Positions 53,502 through 62,678 of a DNA stretch of 64,000 nucleotides are shown here, piece after piece (position 1 is the stretch's first letter; each line of letters starts with the position of its first letter). The position numbers and the translations under genes were made by a program. The notes under the pieces are model-generated. The model searched no databases and was not told the DNA's origin. It saw only the letters and a list, made by a program, of their open reading frames with translations. Origin of the DNA: Mesobacillus maritimus (GTDB lineage: Bacteria; Bacillota; Bacilli; Bacillales; Cytobacillaceae); NCBI RefSeq assembly GCF_023715205.1, contig NZ_JAMBNR010000002.1, positions 124,001 to 188,000 on the forward strand, given 5' to 3'.

Positions 53502-53648
53502 ATGGAAAATAAAAATGCTAACTCCCCAAAAGAAATTCAGTATAGTATTTGGGATACAAGAACAAAAGAAATGCCTAAAGCTCCTACGATTAAAAAGGAC
53601 ATTGATCGAGTCACCATGGCATCGGATATCGAAGATAAAAACGAATAA
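53502..53648 (+). CDS. 48-residue soluble hypothetical protein
   Basis: ATG 53502 with CTGGAGGTG seven bases upstream. Encodes a polar peptide (SPKEIQYSIWDTRTKEMPKA, then PTIKKDIDRVTMASDIEDKN). No domain recognised. The ideal ribosome binding site supports it. A run of short genes in this interval may form one operon. Confidence 0.6.
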   Translation: MENKNANSPKEIQYSIWDTRTKEMPKAPTIKKDIDRVTMASDIEDKNE

Positions 53649-53702
53649 AGTAAAAGATGTTGTCTAGAATTTATCCACCTAACCTTTATGGAGGGAAAAG
53701 CT

Positions 53703-53972
53703 TTGACCGAAACACCTAACGATCGTTTTCATTTTAGCCTTGAAAAAGAAGAAGGACAGCTTGTGGTGAAAGGAGAAATTAGCGGTACTGCGGCAGTCCC
53801 ATCTTTAGATGATTTAAAGTTTCATGCCGTGATTGCACTATTACATTCAATTGATAAAAAGAACTTCAGTGAAGTAGACAAATTGCATCTTTTTGATCAA
53901 GCCATAAACGAAATACAAGAAACCATTACCGAAATGAAGAAACATGTTCAATTCCAGGGTGAAAAGAGATAA
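53703..53972 (+). CDS. small hypothetical protein
   Basis: 89 residues from TTG 53703; GGAGGG stands seven bases upstream, and an ATG at 53688 contains that site and so is not the start. N-terminal strands (FHFSLEKEEGQLVVKGEISG) and a C-terminal helix pair (LHLFDQAINEIQETITEMKK). No family recognised. Confidence 0.65.
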   Translation: MTETPNDRFHFSLEKEEGQLVVKGEISGTAAVPSLDDLKFHAVIALLHSIDKKNFSEVDKLHLFDQAINEIQETITEMKKHVQFQGEKR

Positions 53973-54053
53973 AAATCCCGGCATACAGGCAGAGAGTAGT
54001 AATTTTTTTAAAAAAAGGTGTCCTTAGTAAAAATGATAATAGTCTCTTTAGAG

Positions 54054-54092
54054 GGAAGAGTACTCGCTGAATGAGTGTTTTTCCTTTTTTTC
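54054..54092 (+). terminator. strong rho-independent terminator
   Basis: GGAAGAGTACTC pairs over all 12 positions (some G-T) with GAGTGTTTTTCC around GCTGAAT, then seven T residues. Confidence 0.88.
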
Positions 54093-54246
54093 TATTTTGA
54101 GTTTGCTATTCTATTTTCTATTCTATCAATCTATATGCTTAGTCCATTTTTCCTATACCTTACTAGCAAACAAGACTTTCCACTTATTTACAATAGGATA
54201 ATAGATTGATATATTCCTATTAATAAGTCTTAGTAGGAGGTACTAA

Positions 54247-55803
54247 ATGGGAAAATGGTTGAATAAATGGCTGTTGTTGCTAACGGCAATTGTTTTGACA
54301 GGTAGTTTGTATGCGGTTCCAACTGAAGCGGCGGGGAACCAATATAACCCTGTTGTCGAACGTGTCTTATCCGTTGATATTGAAGAAGCAACGATTTTTG
54401 AATTGCAGCACGCGTTGCAAAGCGGCAAGTTAACTTCCGAGGAATTGGTTCAATTTTACCTTGAAAGAATTGAAGCGTACGATGACACTATTAACTCGAT
54501 TATTACGGTTGATGAAGATGTGTTAGAAGAAGCAAGACAGCTTGATCAAGAGCGCAAAGCTGGGATAGTTCGTGGCAGTTTGCACGGAATTCCTGTTATT
54601 TTGAAAGACAACTACGATACCTACGATATGCCTACCACAGCAGGATCTCTCTCCCTTGAAAATTCAATTCCTTTAGATGATGCTTATCAAACGAAAAGAT
54701 TGCGAGAAGAAGGCGCGATTATTTTAGGAAAAGCCAATCTTCATGAATTTGCCTTCGGTTTCCAAACCATCAGTTCTCTGGGTGGACAAACGTATAATCC
54801 ATATGATGTGACTCGATATCCTGGCGGTTCTAGTGGTGGTACTGCTGCGGCAGTGGCTGCCAATTTTGTAACAGTTGGGTTAGGAACTGATACAGGTGGG
54901 TCGATTCGGATTCCATCTTCTTTTAATAACCTAGTAGGAATACGGCCAACCATCGGACTTGCCAGTCGGGACGGAATTATTCCATTAGCACTCACGCAGG
55001 ATGTTGGTGGACCGATTGCTCGCACGGTCGAAGATGCGGCCGTTGTGCTTGATGCAATTGCAGGCTATGACCCGGCGGACCCAACGACAGAAAACAGCAT
55101 TGGGAATGTTCCAAAAACGTACACGCATTACTTAAAGAAAAATGGCTTGAAAAAAGCTCGAATTGGAGTTGTTCGTGAACTGTTTGGAAATGACCCTCAA
55201 GTGAATGCCGCGATGGACCAAGCAATTGCGGATATGGAGAATCTTGGCGCTAAAGTGGTTGAAGTTAGTATTCCAAATTTAAACCAAATCTTATCTTACC
55301 CAAGCTTAAGTGGATATGAATTCAAATTTCAGTTGAATGAGTACTTAGCTAGCCTCGGACCTGATGCACCTGTCCGGACTTTATCAGACATCATTGAAAG
55401 CGGGAAGTATCACCCAAGTTTAGAATCTGGCTTGAAAGCACGAGATGAACGGGAGTCATTGGAAGACGATGAGCGATACCAAGAAATCATCACAACTCGC
55501 CCGAAATTGGCTCAGGAAAGCTTAATGGCAACGTTTAATGAACATGATTTAGATGCGATTTTTTACCCAACTTCTAGTGCGTTGCCAGCTAAAGTAGGGG
55601 GCGGACAAGGAGCAGGAAGCGCGAATCGCCTTAGTCCATATTCCGGTTTTCCGGCCATCTCCGTGCCGGCAGGATTTAGTGCAGAAGGCCTACCAATCGG
55701 GCTAGAATTGTTAGGGAAGGAATTCGATGAACCTACTTTGATTAAGCTAGCTTATGCTTATCAGGAAGGGACGAAGCATCGGAAAGCACCGGAGTTAGAA
55801 TAG
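54247..55803 (+). CDS. exported amidase (amidase-signature family)
   Basis: 518 residues; GTAGGAGG upstream. A Sec signal peptide (WLNKWLLLLTAIVLTGSLYA, probable cleavage after TEA-A near residue 29) precedes a full amidase-signature domain. The Ser-cisSer-Lys triad is visible: Lys120 (GIPVILKDNYD), cis-Ser195 (YPGGSSGGTAAAVA), nucleophile Ser219 (LGTDTGGSIRIPSS). Close relatives are annotated as amidases or glutamyl-tRNA amidotransferase A-like proteins; the signal peptide rules out the tRNA role. Substrate unknown. Confidence 0.92.
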   Translation: MGKWLNKWLLLLTAIVLTGSLYAVPTEAAGNQYNPVVERVLSVDIEEATIFELQHALQSGKLTSEELVQFYLERIEAYDDTINSIITVDEDVLEEARQLDQERKAGIVRGSLHGIPVILKDNYDTYDMPTTAGSLSLENSIPLDDAYQTKRLREEGAIILGKANLHEFAFGFQTISSLGGQTYNPYDVTRYPGGSSGGTAAAVAANFVTVGLGTDTGGSIRIPSSFNNLVGIRPTIGLASRDGIIPLALTQDVGGPIARTVEDAAVVLDAIAGYDPADPTTENSIGNVPKTYTHYLKKNGLKKARIGVVRELFGNDPQVNAAMDQAIADMENLGAKVVEVSIPNLNQILSYPSLSGYEFKFQLNEYLASLGPDAPVRTLSDIIESGKYHPSLESGLKARDERESLEDDERYQEIITTRPKLAQESLMATFNEHDLDAIFYPTSSALPAKVGGGQGAGSANRLSPYSGFPAISVPAGFSAEGLPIGLELLGKEFDEPTLIKLAYAYQEGTKHRKAPELE

Positions 55804-55818
55804 GATATTTTAAAATTA

Positions 55819-55853
55819 AGGCCAGTCATCGCATAAGGATGATTGGCTTTTTT
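55819..55853 (+). terminator. terminator of the amidase gene
   Basis: GCCAGTCATC pairs with GATGATTGGC around GCATAAG, then six T residues. Confidence 0.92.
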
Positions 55854-55979
55854 ATTGTGCTTTCATGCTTTAACCTGGTCTTAAACATCCGCAACGGATC
55901 TGGGAGAATTCCTTAAAAGTTAATCAGTTAAGTAGTAATACTAAGTCCAATCGAAAAAGAAGGGTACGGTATCACACGG

Positions 55980-56008
55980 CGGGACAATGTACCTGTCCCC
56001 GTGTCCTG
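55980..56008. repeat. GGGACA/TGTCCC dispersed element
   Basis: CGGGACAATGTACCTGTCCC then CGTGTCC. Confidence 0.75.
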
Positions 56009-56118
56009 AAATGTGTCTAAATTCCTACAAATATACCGAAAAATGTAAGTTTGATATTATTCTATGATAATATGTTACTGCAACTGACGAATTTTAACAA
56101 TTTTGGAGGGGTCTACTA

Positions 56119-56742
56119 ATGGCAAAAGAAAAGGGAAAGAAGCCGTTTTATAAGAAATGGTGGGTGTGGGTACTGGCAATTATCATAATCGGTGCAGCAA
56201 CAAGTGGAGAGGAAGAGACTGATTCAGCAACAACTTCAATAGAGCCGACTGAAGAAGTTTCAAGCGTAGAGAAGGAAGCTCCAAAGGAAGAAGCTCAGGA
56301 GAAAGTAGAAGAAGCACCGAAAGAAGAGGCGAAAGAGGAATATAACGTAGGACAAGAAGTTGCAGTTGAAAAGCTTACATACAAGGTTAATGGGATTGAA
56401 GAAACAACATCCGTTTCAAATATCTTAGGAGAAAAAACAACAGAAGGAAAATTTGTCATTGTTGACTTAACCATTGGGAATAAAGATAAAGAAGCTCGTT
56501 TTATCGATACTGAAATGTTCCGTATTCTTACTGATGATGGAACAGAGTACTCTAGTAATTCAGAATTAGATATGTATGTGAATGAAGATATTGGATTTTT
56601 TATGGCTGAAATCAACCCTAACCTAACCAAAACGGGCAAGGTCGTATTTGAACTTCCTGCAGATGCTGAGGATTACAAGTTGCAAGTTTCATCAGGTTTT
56701 GGATGGTCTGGTGGCAAGTACGAAAATATCAAATTAAAATAA
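56119..56742 (+). CDS. DUF4352 membrane-anchored protein
   Basis: 207 residues; TGGAGGGG upstream. Short basic N-terminus, one transmembrane segment (WWVWVLAIIIIGAAT), a Glu/Lys-rich linker with EAPKEEA repeats (about 35-78), and a DUF4352 beta-sandwich (EVAVEKLTYKVNGIEE ... GKFVIVDLTIGNKD, ending FGWSGGKYENIKL). These are surface-exposed or lipoprotein-like proteins of unknown role, common in Bacillus. Confidence 0.88.
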   Translation: MAKEKGKKPFYKKWWVWVLAIIIIGAATSGEEETDSATTSIEPTEEVSSVEKEAPKEEAQEKVEEAPKEEAKEEYNVGQEVAVEKLTYKVNGIEETTSVSNILGEKTTEGKFVIVDLTIGNKDKEARFIDTEMFRILTDDGTEYSSNSELDMYVNEDIGFFMAEINPNLTKTGKVVFELPADAEDYKLQVSSGFGWSGGKYENIKLK

Positions 56743-56773
56743 CATACTTCACAAATACGGGAAAACGTTTTAA

Positions 56774-56807
56774 AAACTCTTGTCTATATATAGATAGGAG
56801 TCTTTTT
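56774..56807 (+). terminator. terminator of the DUF4352 gene
   Basis: AAACTCTTGTCTA with TAGATAGGAGT, then CTTTTT. The following 56808-57009 stretch has no gene. Confidence 0.75.
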
Positions 56808-57009
56808 GTATTTGAAAAATATTGGTGAACTCTTGTTACCGAGTGGGTTGCGGATCAACCACTAGCTATGATTGGCTTTCTTTTATAGGGATTCAGTAGA
56901 TGGACAGGTTACGTGGGAATTTTATTTGTGGGCAGGGTATCTTTTGTGAAGACTACAACCGCAATCTCACTGAATGATGAAATGTGCTTAGAAAAGATAA
57001 TCTTGTCTA

Positions 57010-57075
57010 ATTTCACTATTTGCTAAATACATATTGTAAAACTAAACATTTACTCTCGTTCTATATCCTTCCTTA
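57010..57075. repeat. dispersed repeat, copy B
   Basis: ATTTCACTATTTGCTAAATAC and following bases align with 37598-37668. It lies in the 660-base gene-free interval before the CBO0543 gene; no coding frame is visible there. Confidence 0.6.
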
Positions 57076-57409
57076 AACTTGATAGAAGCTCGTAACAGGC
57101 TGTTAGAGGGGTCTCATCAGGCAAATTTGTGAACGTAGTTCCGAAGAGAGGAGTCATTGTTTCTTTTAAATGTTTACGGGCAAGGACTTCCTATATAATA
57201 TATAATCCCAAATTGGGTACTATTTAAACGCATTTTTATATAAAAGGAAACTTTAGAACATTATGGACTCAGTTTCCATCGGAACTTTAAAGGGTTTAGT
57301 GGCAAATGAACCTATATTTCAATAATTTGTAAAAAATATGGGAATTTAGTCGTAGGGAAGGGCAACATAGTAACGACAAAACTAATTAAAGAAAAAAGGA
57401 GGTGACGAA

Positions 57410-57997
57410 GTGAAGAACGATCAACTAAAACAGCTTGAACAGATTATCCATGCAGAAATTGAACAAAAAAACAGGGTCTTTGATTATTGGCAGACTTATT
57501 CTGATTTTACAAATTGGCAGTTTTGGCTTGTTGTTGCGCTGTTTGCGATTCCGCTAGTTCTATTAATTCTCTTTATTGATCGAAGAAGAGTCTTTCTTCT
57601 CGGGTTTTATGGATACAGTGTTCACGTGTTTTTTGGGTATACAGATATCATTGGGGTCGATCGAGGGATATGGCAATATCCATACAAACTTTTTGCGTTC
57701 CTTCCTTCAAGTTTTACGCTGGATGCCTCATTGGTTCCGGTCATTTATATGCTCTATTACCAATACTTACTCAACCGAGGGAAGAATTATTATCTTTGGA
57801 TGCTGCCACTATGCTTTCTGTTAGCTTTTTTCATGAAACCGTTGATGGTTGGAATAGGGCTCTTTCATTTCCATGAGAAAGAGAACTTTCTTATACTGTT
57901 TGCAGGGTACGTATTCACGGCTTTAATTGCTAAATGGTTAACGGATCTTTTTGTCTTTTTAAGTAAATCAACAAAATGGAGTTTGAATAGGAAGTGA
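57410..57997 (+). CDS. CBO0543-family membrane protein
   Basis: 195 residues from GTG 57410, with AAAGGAGGTG five bases upstream. Same layout as the protein at 19143-19685: a soluble helical N-terminus, WQFWLVVALFAIPLVLLILF as the first helix, the conserved DRGIWQYPYKLFAFLPSS loop, LVPVIYMLYYQ, and a total of about five helices. No function known for the family. Confidence 0.85.
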   Translation: MKNDQLKQLEQIIHAEIEQKNRVFDYWQTYSDFTNWQFWLVVALFAIPLVLLILFIDRRRVFLLGFYGYSVHVFFGYTDIIGVDRGIWQYPYKLFAFLPSSFTLDASLVPVIYMLYYQYLLNRGKNYYLWMLPLCFLLAFFMKPLMVGIGLFHFHEKENFLILFAGYVFTALIAKWLTDLFVFLSKSTKWSLNRK

Positions 57998-58220
57998 AGT
58001 GTTTTCTTAAAAGAACTTTCGGATTAGCCAATAAATTCATACTAACATAATTTGGGATGACTCTTGATTGGGGAGCGGATCAACGTTTTCAATTTAGTCT
58101 TGAGGATGGGGTGAAAGTAAAAAAGGAAAAGAGTCATCTTTTGGATTAATACATAGTAGAAGTAGGTTACACCAATACGGAAATAAAGAAATATGACTAA
58201 GTTCAGGGGGGATAGGTATC

Positions 58221-58256
58221 ACCAAAAGGGCAGCCAGGCGGGCTGTCCTTTTGGTT
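58221..58256. terminator. bidirectional hairpin between convergent genes
   Basis: ACCAAAAGGGCAGCC pairs with GGGCTGTCCTTTTGGT. The flanking intergenic region (57998-58368) also has a GATGACTCTT/AAGAGTCATC dyad but no convincing gene. Confidence 0.7.
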
Positions 58257-58368
58257 GCTTGGATGAGTATTGCTACTCTAGTTCTTTTATTACTGAGATA
58301 ATCTATGATCTACCTTTTGAAATTCTTGGTTAGAGAAAAAAATGAACAAGCAATAAACCATTCCTAAA

Positions 58369-59244
58369 TTACGTTGTGACAAAAAGCCCGCCATTTAAAT
58401 GGAGAATTTGACCGGTCACATAGGAAGAATCATTTGAGGCTAAGTATACATACGCTGGTCCAAATTCTACTGGTTGGCCAGCACGTTTCATCGCTGTATC
58501 GCTTCCCCATTTTGCAACCTGATCTTCTGGGAAGGAGGAGGGGATGAGTGGGGTCCAAACTTTACCGGGAGCCACCCCATTCACTCGAATCCCTTTGGAA
58601 GCTAGAGATTTAGATAAAGAACGAGTAAAGGAAACAATCGCTCCTTTCGTTGCCGAATAATCAATGAGTTTCGGGTTTCCCTCATAGGCAGAGAGGGAGG
58701 TGGTGTTGATGATACTTGAGTTTTTCTCCATATGGGCAAGAGCTGCCTTTGTTAAGTGAAACATCCCAAAGACATTCACTTGAAATGTCCGAAGCAATTG
58801 CTCTGTCGAAATATTTTCAAGTCCATTTTGAACATATTGAACAGCGGCGTTGTTTACTAGGATGTTCAACTTGCCAAATGTTTGGATGGTATCTGTGACG
58901 ACTTGTTTGCAAAAGGTTTCATCGGCGAGGTCACCAGAAATCGCTAAACATTTACGACCCGTTGCTTTAATCAGTTCAGTCGTTTGCTTTGCATCTTTTT
59001 CTTCATTGAAATAAACAAAGACGACATCGGCGCCTTCTTTAGCAAATGTCAAAGCAACAGCACGGCCAATCCCACTGTCTCCACCGGTAATCAACGCCAC
59101 TTTATCTTTAAGCTTTTCACTTCCTATGTAATTCTGATTATCGAAAATAGGTAAAGGATCCATTTTATATTCCATTCCCGGATGTTCATTTTGATGCTGG
59201 GGCGGGAATTGCTTCTTTTGATCCTGATTATTTGAATTGCTCAT
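58369..59244 (-). CDS. short-chain dehydrogenase/reductase (YhdF/YdaD-like)
   Basis: 291 residues. A Pro/Gln-rich N-terminal extension (QFPPQHQNEHPGMEYKMDPL) marks the general-stress SDR group of Bacillus. Rossmann motif ALITGGDSGIGRAVALTFAK, NNAAV, catalytic Ser (NTTSLSAYEG), and Y-x-x-x-K (DYSATKGA). C-terminal ASNDSSYVTGQILHLNGG. NAD(P)-dependent, substrate unknown. GGAGGTC precedes the ATG. Confidence 0.93.
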   Translation of the reverse strand: MSNSNNQDQKKQFPPQHQNEHPGMEYKMDPLPIFDNQNYIGSEKLKDKVALITGGDSGIGRAVALTFAKEGADVVFVYFNEEKDAKQTTELIKATGRKCLAISGDLADETFCKQVVTDTIQTFGKLNILVNNAAVQYVQNGLENISTEQLLRTFQVNVFGMFHLTKAALAHMEKNSSIINTTSLSAYEGNPKLIDYSATKGAIVSFTRSLSKSLASKGIRVNGVAPGKVWTPLIPSSFPEDQVAKWGSDTAMKRAGQPVEFGPAYVYLASNDSSYVTGQILHLNGGLFVTT

Positions 59245-59446
59245 GATTAGACCTCCGCGTTATATAGCTGTTGAAAGAAAAGAGTGAATTCAGTTGGGAG
59301 ATGAATCTTTCCACACTTTGCCTTCTAATTTCGCCTTTAGATTGCCCTGAAGGGAGGTTTTTATGTTGAGAAATGTGAGACGTATTTAGTTTAGTCAAAA
59401 TGAAAAGAATTTTGGTCGCGAACAGTGACAGACCCTGTTTGCAAGG

Positions 59447-59477
59447 GCATAAGACAGAGGGACAGACCCCTTTTATA
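59447..59477. repeat. diverged GGGACA-type element
   Basis: AGACAGAGGGACAGACCCCTT, with a preceding GTGACAGACCCTG; located in the promoter region of the efflux gene. Confidence 0.45.
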
Positions 59478-59553
59478 AAAAAATTGAAACATGTCCCACT
59501 GTTCCATATGTTATGATAGGTAGGTATGTTTTTACGGAGAGGAGATGGGGTGT

Positions 59554-60783
59554 TTGATTCAAAACCCGACAGGTAAGGAACGGATAGGGTTGGCTTTTCT
59601 TCTCAGTATGCTGGGAATCTTAGGTCCACTAAACATTGATATGTATTTGCCGAGTTTTCCTGAGATTGCGGATGATCTCGGTGTTCGGGCTTCACTCGTT
59701 CAACTGAGCTTAACAGCTTGTTTGATTGGTCTAGCGGTTGGTCAGGTGATCGTTGGGCCGATTAGTGATGCCAAAGGGAGAAGAAAGCCGTTATTGGTTT
59801 GTATTTTCTTATTTGCGTTATCTTCTCTTTTTTGTGCGCTCGCACCGAATATTACGACCTTCGTTGCAGCTCGATTTTTACAAGGTCTAACGGCATCGGC
59901 TGGAATTGTTCTTTCTCGTGCAGTTGTCCGGGATGTATTCAGCGGACGCGAACTGACGAAATTCTTTGCCTTACTAATGGTGATCAATGCAACGGCTCCG
60001 TTAATTGCCCCAATGGCGGGAGGAGCGATCTTGCTTTTGCCATTTGCAAGCTGGAATACGATTTTTTACTTTTTAACATTAATCGGATTTCTAATCGTGT
60101 TAACCATTGCACTGAAATTAAAAGAAACGCTACCTCCTGAGAAGCGGACACCAAGCTCAATTGGTCACTCTGTTCACACGATGGGAAGCTTGATGAAAGA
60201 CCGCTCATTTATCGGCTATGCATTAACCGTGGGCTTTATCCATGGTGGCAGCTTTGCTTATGTTTCGGGGACACCTTTTGTTTACCAAGGCATTTATGAA
60301 GTATCTCCCCAAGTGTTTAGTATATTGTTTGGTATAAACGGGTTGGCGATCATTACGGGAAGCTTTTTGATTGGACGCCTGAGCGCAATCATCGATGAAA
60401 GAAGTTTACTTCGGATTGCGGTTATTGCAGCTGTAGGTGCGACTTCCGTCTTATTGGTGATGACCATCATTCAAGGGCCACTAGCTTCACTTGTTATCCC
60501 GATTTTTATCTATATGACAACAATGGGGATGATTCTTACAAGTTCGTTTACGCTCGCGATGGAGAAACAAGGTCACAGAGCAGGAAGTGCGAGTGCTTTA
60601 TTAGGTCTTCTGCCTCTATTAATTGGTTCATTTGTTTCGCCGCTCGTTGGCATAAATGAATCGACGGCTGTCCCGATGGGGGCCATTTTGTTTCTAACCT
60701 CGCTTATTGGAGCGATTGCTTTTTTCACCTTAACAAAACAAAGAAAACAACAGCATATGGTGGCAGTAAAGGTGGGGAGCTAG
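59554..60783 (+). CDS. Bcr/CflA-type MFS drug efflux transporter
   Basis: 409 residues from TTG 59554, nine bases after AGGAG; the ATG at 59545 directly abuts that site. Twelve helices. Bcr-family signatures: LGPLNIDMYLPSFPEIADDL in helix 1, motif A GPISDAKGRRKPLL, and motif C-like LQGLTASAGIVLSRAVVRDV. Probably a proton-coupled exporter of drugs such as bicyclomycin or chloramphenicol; substrate not determinable. Confidence 0.92.
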   Translation: MIQNPTGKERIGLAFLLSMLGILGPLNIDMYLPSFPEIADDLGVRASLVQLSLTACLIGLAVGQVIVGPISDAKGRRKPLLVCIFLFALSSLFCALAPNITTFVAARFLQGLTASAGIVLSRAVVRDVFSGRELTKFFALLMVINATAPLIAPMAGGAILLLPFASWNTIFYFLTLIGFLIVLTIALKLKETLPPEKRTPSSIGHSVHTMGSLMKDRSFIGYALTVGFIHGGSFAYVSGTPFVYQGIYEVSPQVFSILFGINGLAIITGSFLIGRLSAIIDERSLLRIAVIAAVGATSVLLVMTIIQGPLASLVIPIFIYMTTMGMILTSSFTLAMEKQGHRAGSASALLGLLPLLIGSFVSPLVGINESTAVPMGAILFLTSLIGAIAFFTLTKQRKQQHMVAVKVGS

Positions 60784-60800
60784 AAGCTCTCCATTTTTTT
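60774..60800 (+). terminator. terminator overlapping the efflux gene's stop
   Basis: GGGGAGCT/AGCTCTCC with an AGA loop then seven T residues; the TAG stop lies in the hairpin. Confidence 0.85.
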
Positions 60801-60920
60801 CTTTTTGTTCTAGTTCTTGCAAACGGTACGACAAGAGATGTAAAGGTGCAAGGTACCTACGATATCACACCTTAGTCTTGTGATATAATAGAACAAAGTA
60901 AAATAATGGAGGAGATTTGC

Positions 60921-61484
60921 ATGAGTCTTCCCGAGGATAAAAAAGTAAGTGTAGAAGCCTTTTATAACATGCGTAAAAACACAGATTCTTTATTGGAATA
61001 TGCCGATGGAATGGTTTTTATGTCGCCATCTCCTTCGACACGACATCAACAGGTTTCTGCTAGGATGCAGGCAAAATTATTTAATTTTCTAGACGGTGGA
61101 AATTGTCAAGTATTTAGTGCTCCTTACGATATTCATCTGTATAGAGATGACCTTGATGAAACGAATATATTTATACCTGACTTATCTGTTATATGTGATG
61201 CGGGAGGACTAGAGGAAAACAGGTTTGTCGGAGTGCCTGAGTTAATTGTTGAAATTCTTAGTCCATCCAACCAAAGTCATGACCTCATAACAAAAATGGA
61301 AGCTTATATGAAATATGGGGTGAGAGAATACTGGATAGTGAACCCTATGCTGAATGCGATTCAACTTTACGCATTAACGGCCGAACAGGTGTATCAACAA
61401 GTTGACGTATTAAAGGATAAAGGAACGATAAAATCAACGATATTAAAAGGATTACATGTTGAGTTGGAAGAAATCTTCAGGTGA
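60921..61484 (+). CDS. Uma2-family (DUF820) putative endonuclease
   Basis: 187 residues from ATG 60921; GGAGGAG seven bases upstream. PD-(D/E)xK-like fold: FIPDLSVICD, PELIVEILSPSNQSHDLITK, YMKYGVREYWIVNP. The family is abundant in cyanobacteria and occurs singly in Bacillus; nuclease activity is inferred from fold only. No mobile-element hallmark nearby. Confidence 0.9.
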   Translation: MSLPEDKKVSVEAFYNMRKNTDSLLEYADGMVFMSPSPSTRHQQVSARMQAKLFNFLDGGNCQVFSAPYDIHLYRDDLDETNIFIPDLSVICDAGGLEENRFVGVPELIVEILSPSNQSHDLITKMEAYMKYGVREYWIVNPMLNAIQLYALTAEQVYQQVDVLKDKGTIKSTILKGLHVELEEIFR

Positions 61485-61649
61485 AAAATAGGGATAAGGG
61501 AACAGTGACCCGGGTTGTTGAACCCATGTTTTAAAAGGTTTGAGAATTGCACTAGACGTGGATGTACTTATTTTTGTGTGCCTCCAGTTGTATTCATATT
61601 TATGCAAGGATCCTATACTGAGGTTCCTAAGGATGATCATGATCACGAT

Positions 61650-61690
61650 AAAAAGGCTCAATCCTTTATAAAACCGGATTGAGCTCTTTT
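61650..61690 (+). terminator. terminator after the Uma2 gene
   Basis: GGCTCAATCC pairs with GGATTGAGCT, then CTTTTCTTTT. It lies about 170 bases after the Uma2 stop; nothing coding lies between. Confidence 0.8.
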
Positions 61691-61848
61691 CTTTTCCATA
61701 AATGTAAAACAAGATCTTTCGGGGCGTGACTATGTACTTTTACTAAAGGTTAGATACTCCGAATTGCATGTGAAATGTTTTATAATATCACCTATGATTC
61801 TATTAGAATACAACAAGTCAGGAAAACCATACATTTGGGGGTAATGAA

Positions 61849-62580
61849 ATGAAAAAACCAATAATAGGCGTTCTACCATTAGTAGATAATGAAAAAGAAA
61901 GTTATTGGATGTTACCAGGATACATGAAAGGAATTCAGGATGCAGGTGGGATCCCAGTGATGTTGCCACTTTCGACAGATAAAGAAGTTCTTTCAGCCTT
62001 AGCCAATACGTTTGACGGTTTTCTTTTTACTGGCGGACAAGATTTGAATCCCGAACTATACGGGGAGAAGGTAGAGGATGTTTGTGGGGAGCAGTGCGAG
62101 GAAAGAGATACAATGGAACGTATTCTCTTTCAACATGTCCTAGATTTAGATAAACCTGCATTAGGGATTTGCCGGGGTTTGCAATTGTTTAATGTTTTGT
62201 TAGGTGGAACGCTGTATCAGGACATGCCGAGTCAACGGAAAACAGACTATCACGTTCAACATAAGCAAGAACCACCCTATACGAAACCTGTTCACAGTGT
62301 ATACATAGAAAAAGGGAACCCACTTTATAACATCATCCAGAGTGAAAGTATGATGGTTAATAGTTATCATCATCAAGGGATTAAGAGATTATCGGAGAAA
62401 TTATTGCCTGTGGCGACAGCGGAAGATGGTTTAGTAGAGGCCGTTGTGATGCCAGACAAAAAGTTTGTTCTCGCTGTTCAGTGGCATCCGGAATTTAGTT
62501 ATCATGTTGATGAGTTTAGTTTTAGAATTTTTCAGGAATTTGTAGGTATTTGTAAGGGTGGTCTAACGGACAACCAGTAG
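61849..62580 (+). CDS. class I glutamine amidotransferase, gamma-Glu-GABA hydrolase (PuuD) type
   Basis: 243 residues. Catalytic Cys108 in ALGICRGLQLFNVLLGG, with His213 and Glu215 in AVQWHPEFS, and FTGGQDLNPELYGE as oxyanion region. Stand-alone members hydrolyse gamma-glutamyl amides, such as gamma-Glu-GABA in putrescine breakdown. No other puu genes are nearby, so the substrate is open. GGGGGTA precedes the ATG. Confidence 0.92.
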   Translation: MKKPIIGVLPLVDNEKESYWMLPGYMKGIQDAGGIPVMLPLSTDKEVLSALANTFDGFLFTGGQDLNPELYGEKVEDVCGEQCEERDTMERILFQHVLDLDKPALGICRGLQLFNVLLGGTLYQDMPSQRKTDYHVQHKQEPPYTKPVHSVYIEKGNPLYNIIQSESMMVNSYHHQGIKRLSEKLLPVATAEDGLVEAVVMPDKKFVLAVQWHPEFSYHVDEFSFRIFQEFVGICKGGLTDNQ

Positions 62581-62614
62581 GGGAGGAAGAAAACCTTGCT
62601 GAGTCCTCAAAGAT

Positions 62615-62656
62615 AGAAAAAACGAGGGATAAGAGAAGCAAAACTCTTACCTCTCG
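62615..62656 (-). terminator. terminator of the FMN reductase gene
   Basis: On the minus strand CGAGAGGTAAGAG pairs with CTCTTATCCCTCG, followed by TTTTTT. Confidence 0.85.
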
Positions 62657-62678
62657 CTTCTTCAATGTCTTCATAAGA

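Noticed and set aside
58045-58160. 30-codon frame between CBO0543 and SDR genes
   Set aside because: No convincing ribosome binding site, and it overlaps a GATGACTCTT/AAGAGTCATC dyad; insufficient support for a gene.
60921-61484. Uma2 protein as part of a defence or mobile-element module
   Set aside because: No adjacent toxin, methyltransferase, integrase or transposase; it stands alone between ordinary genes with its own terminator.
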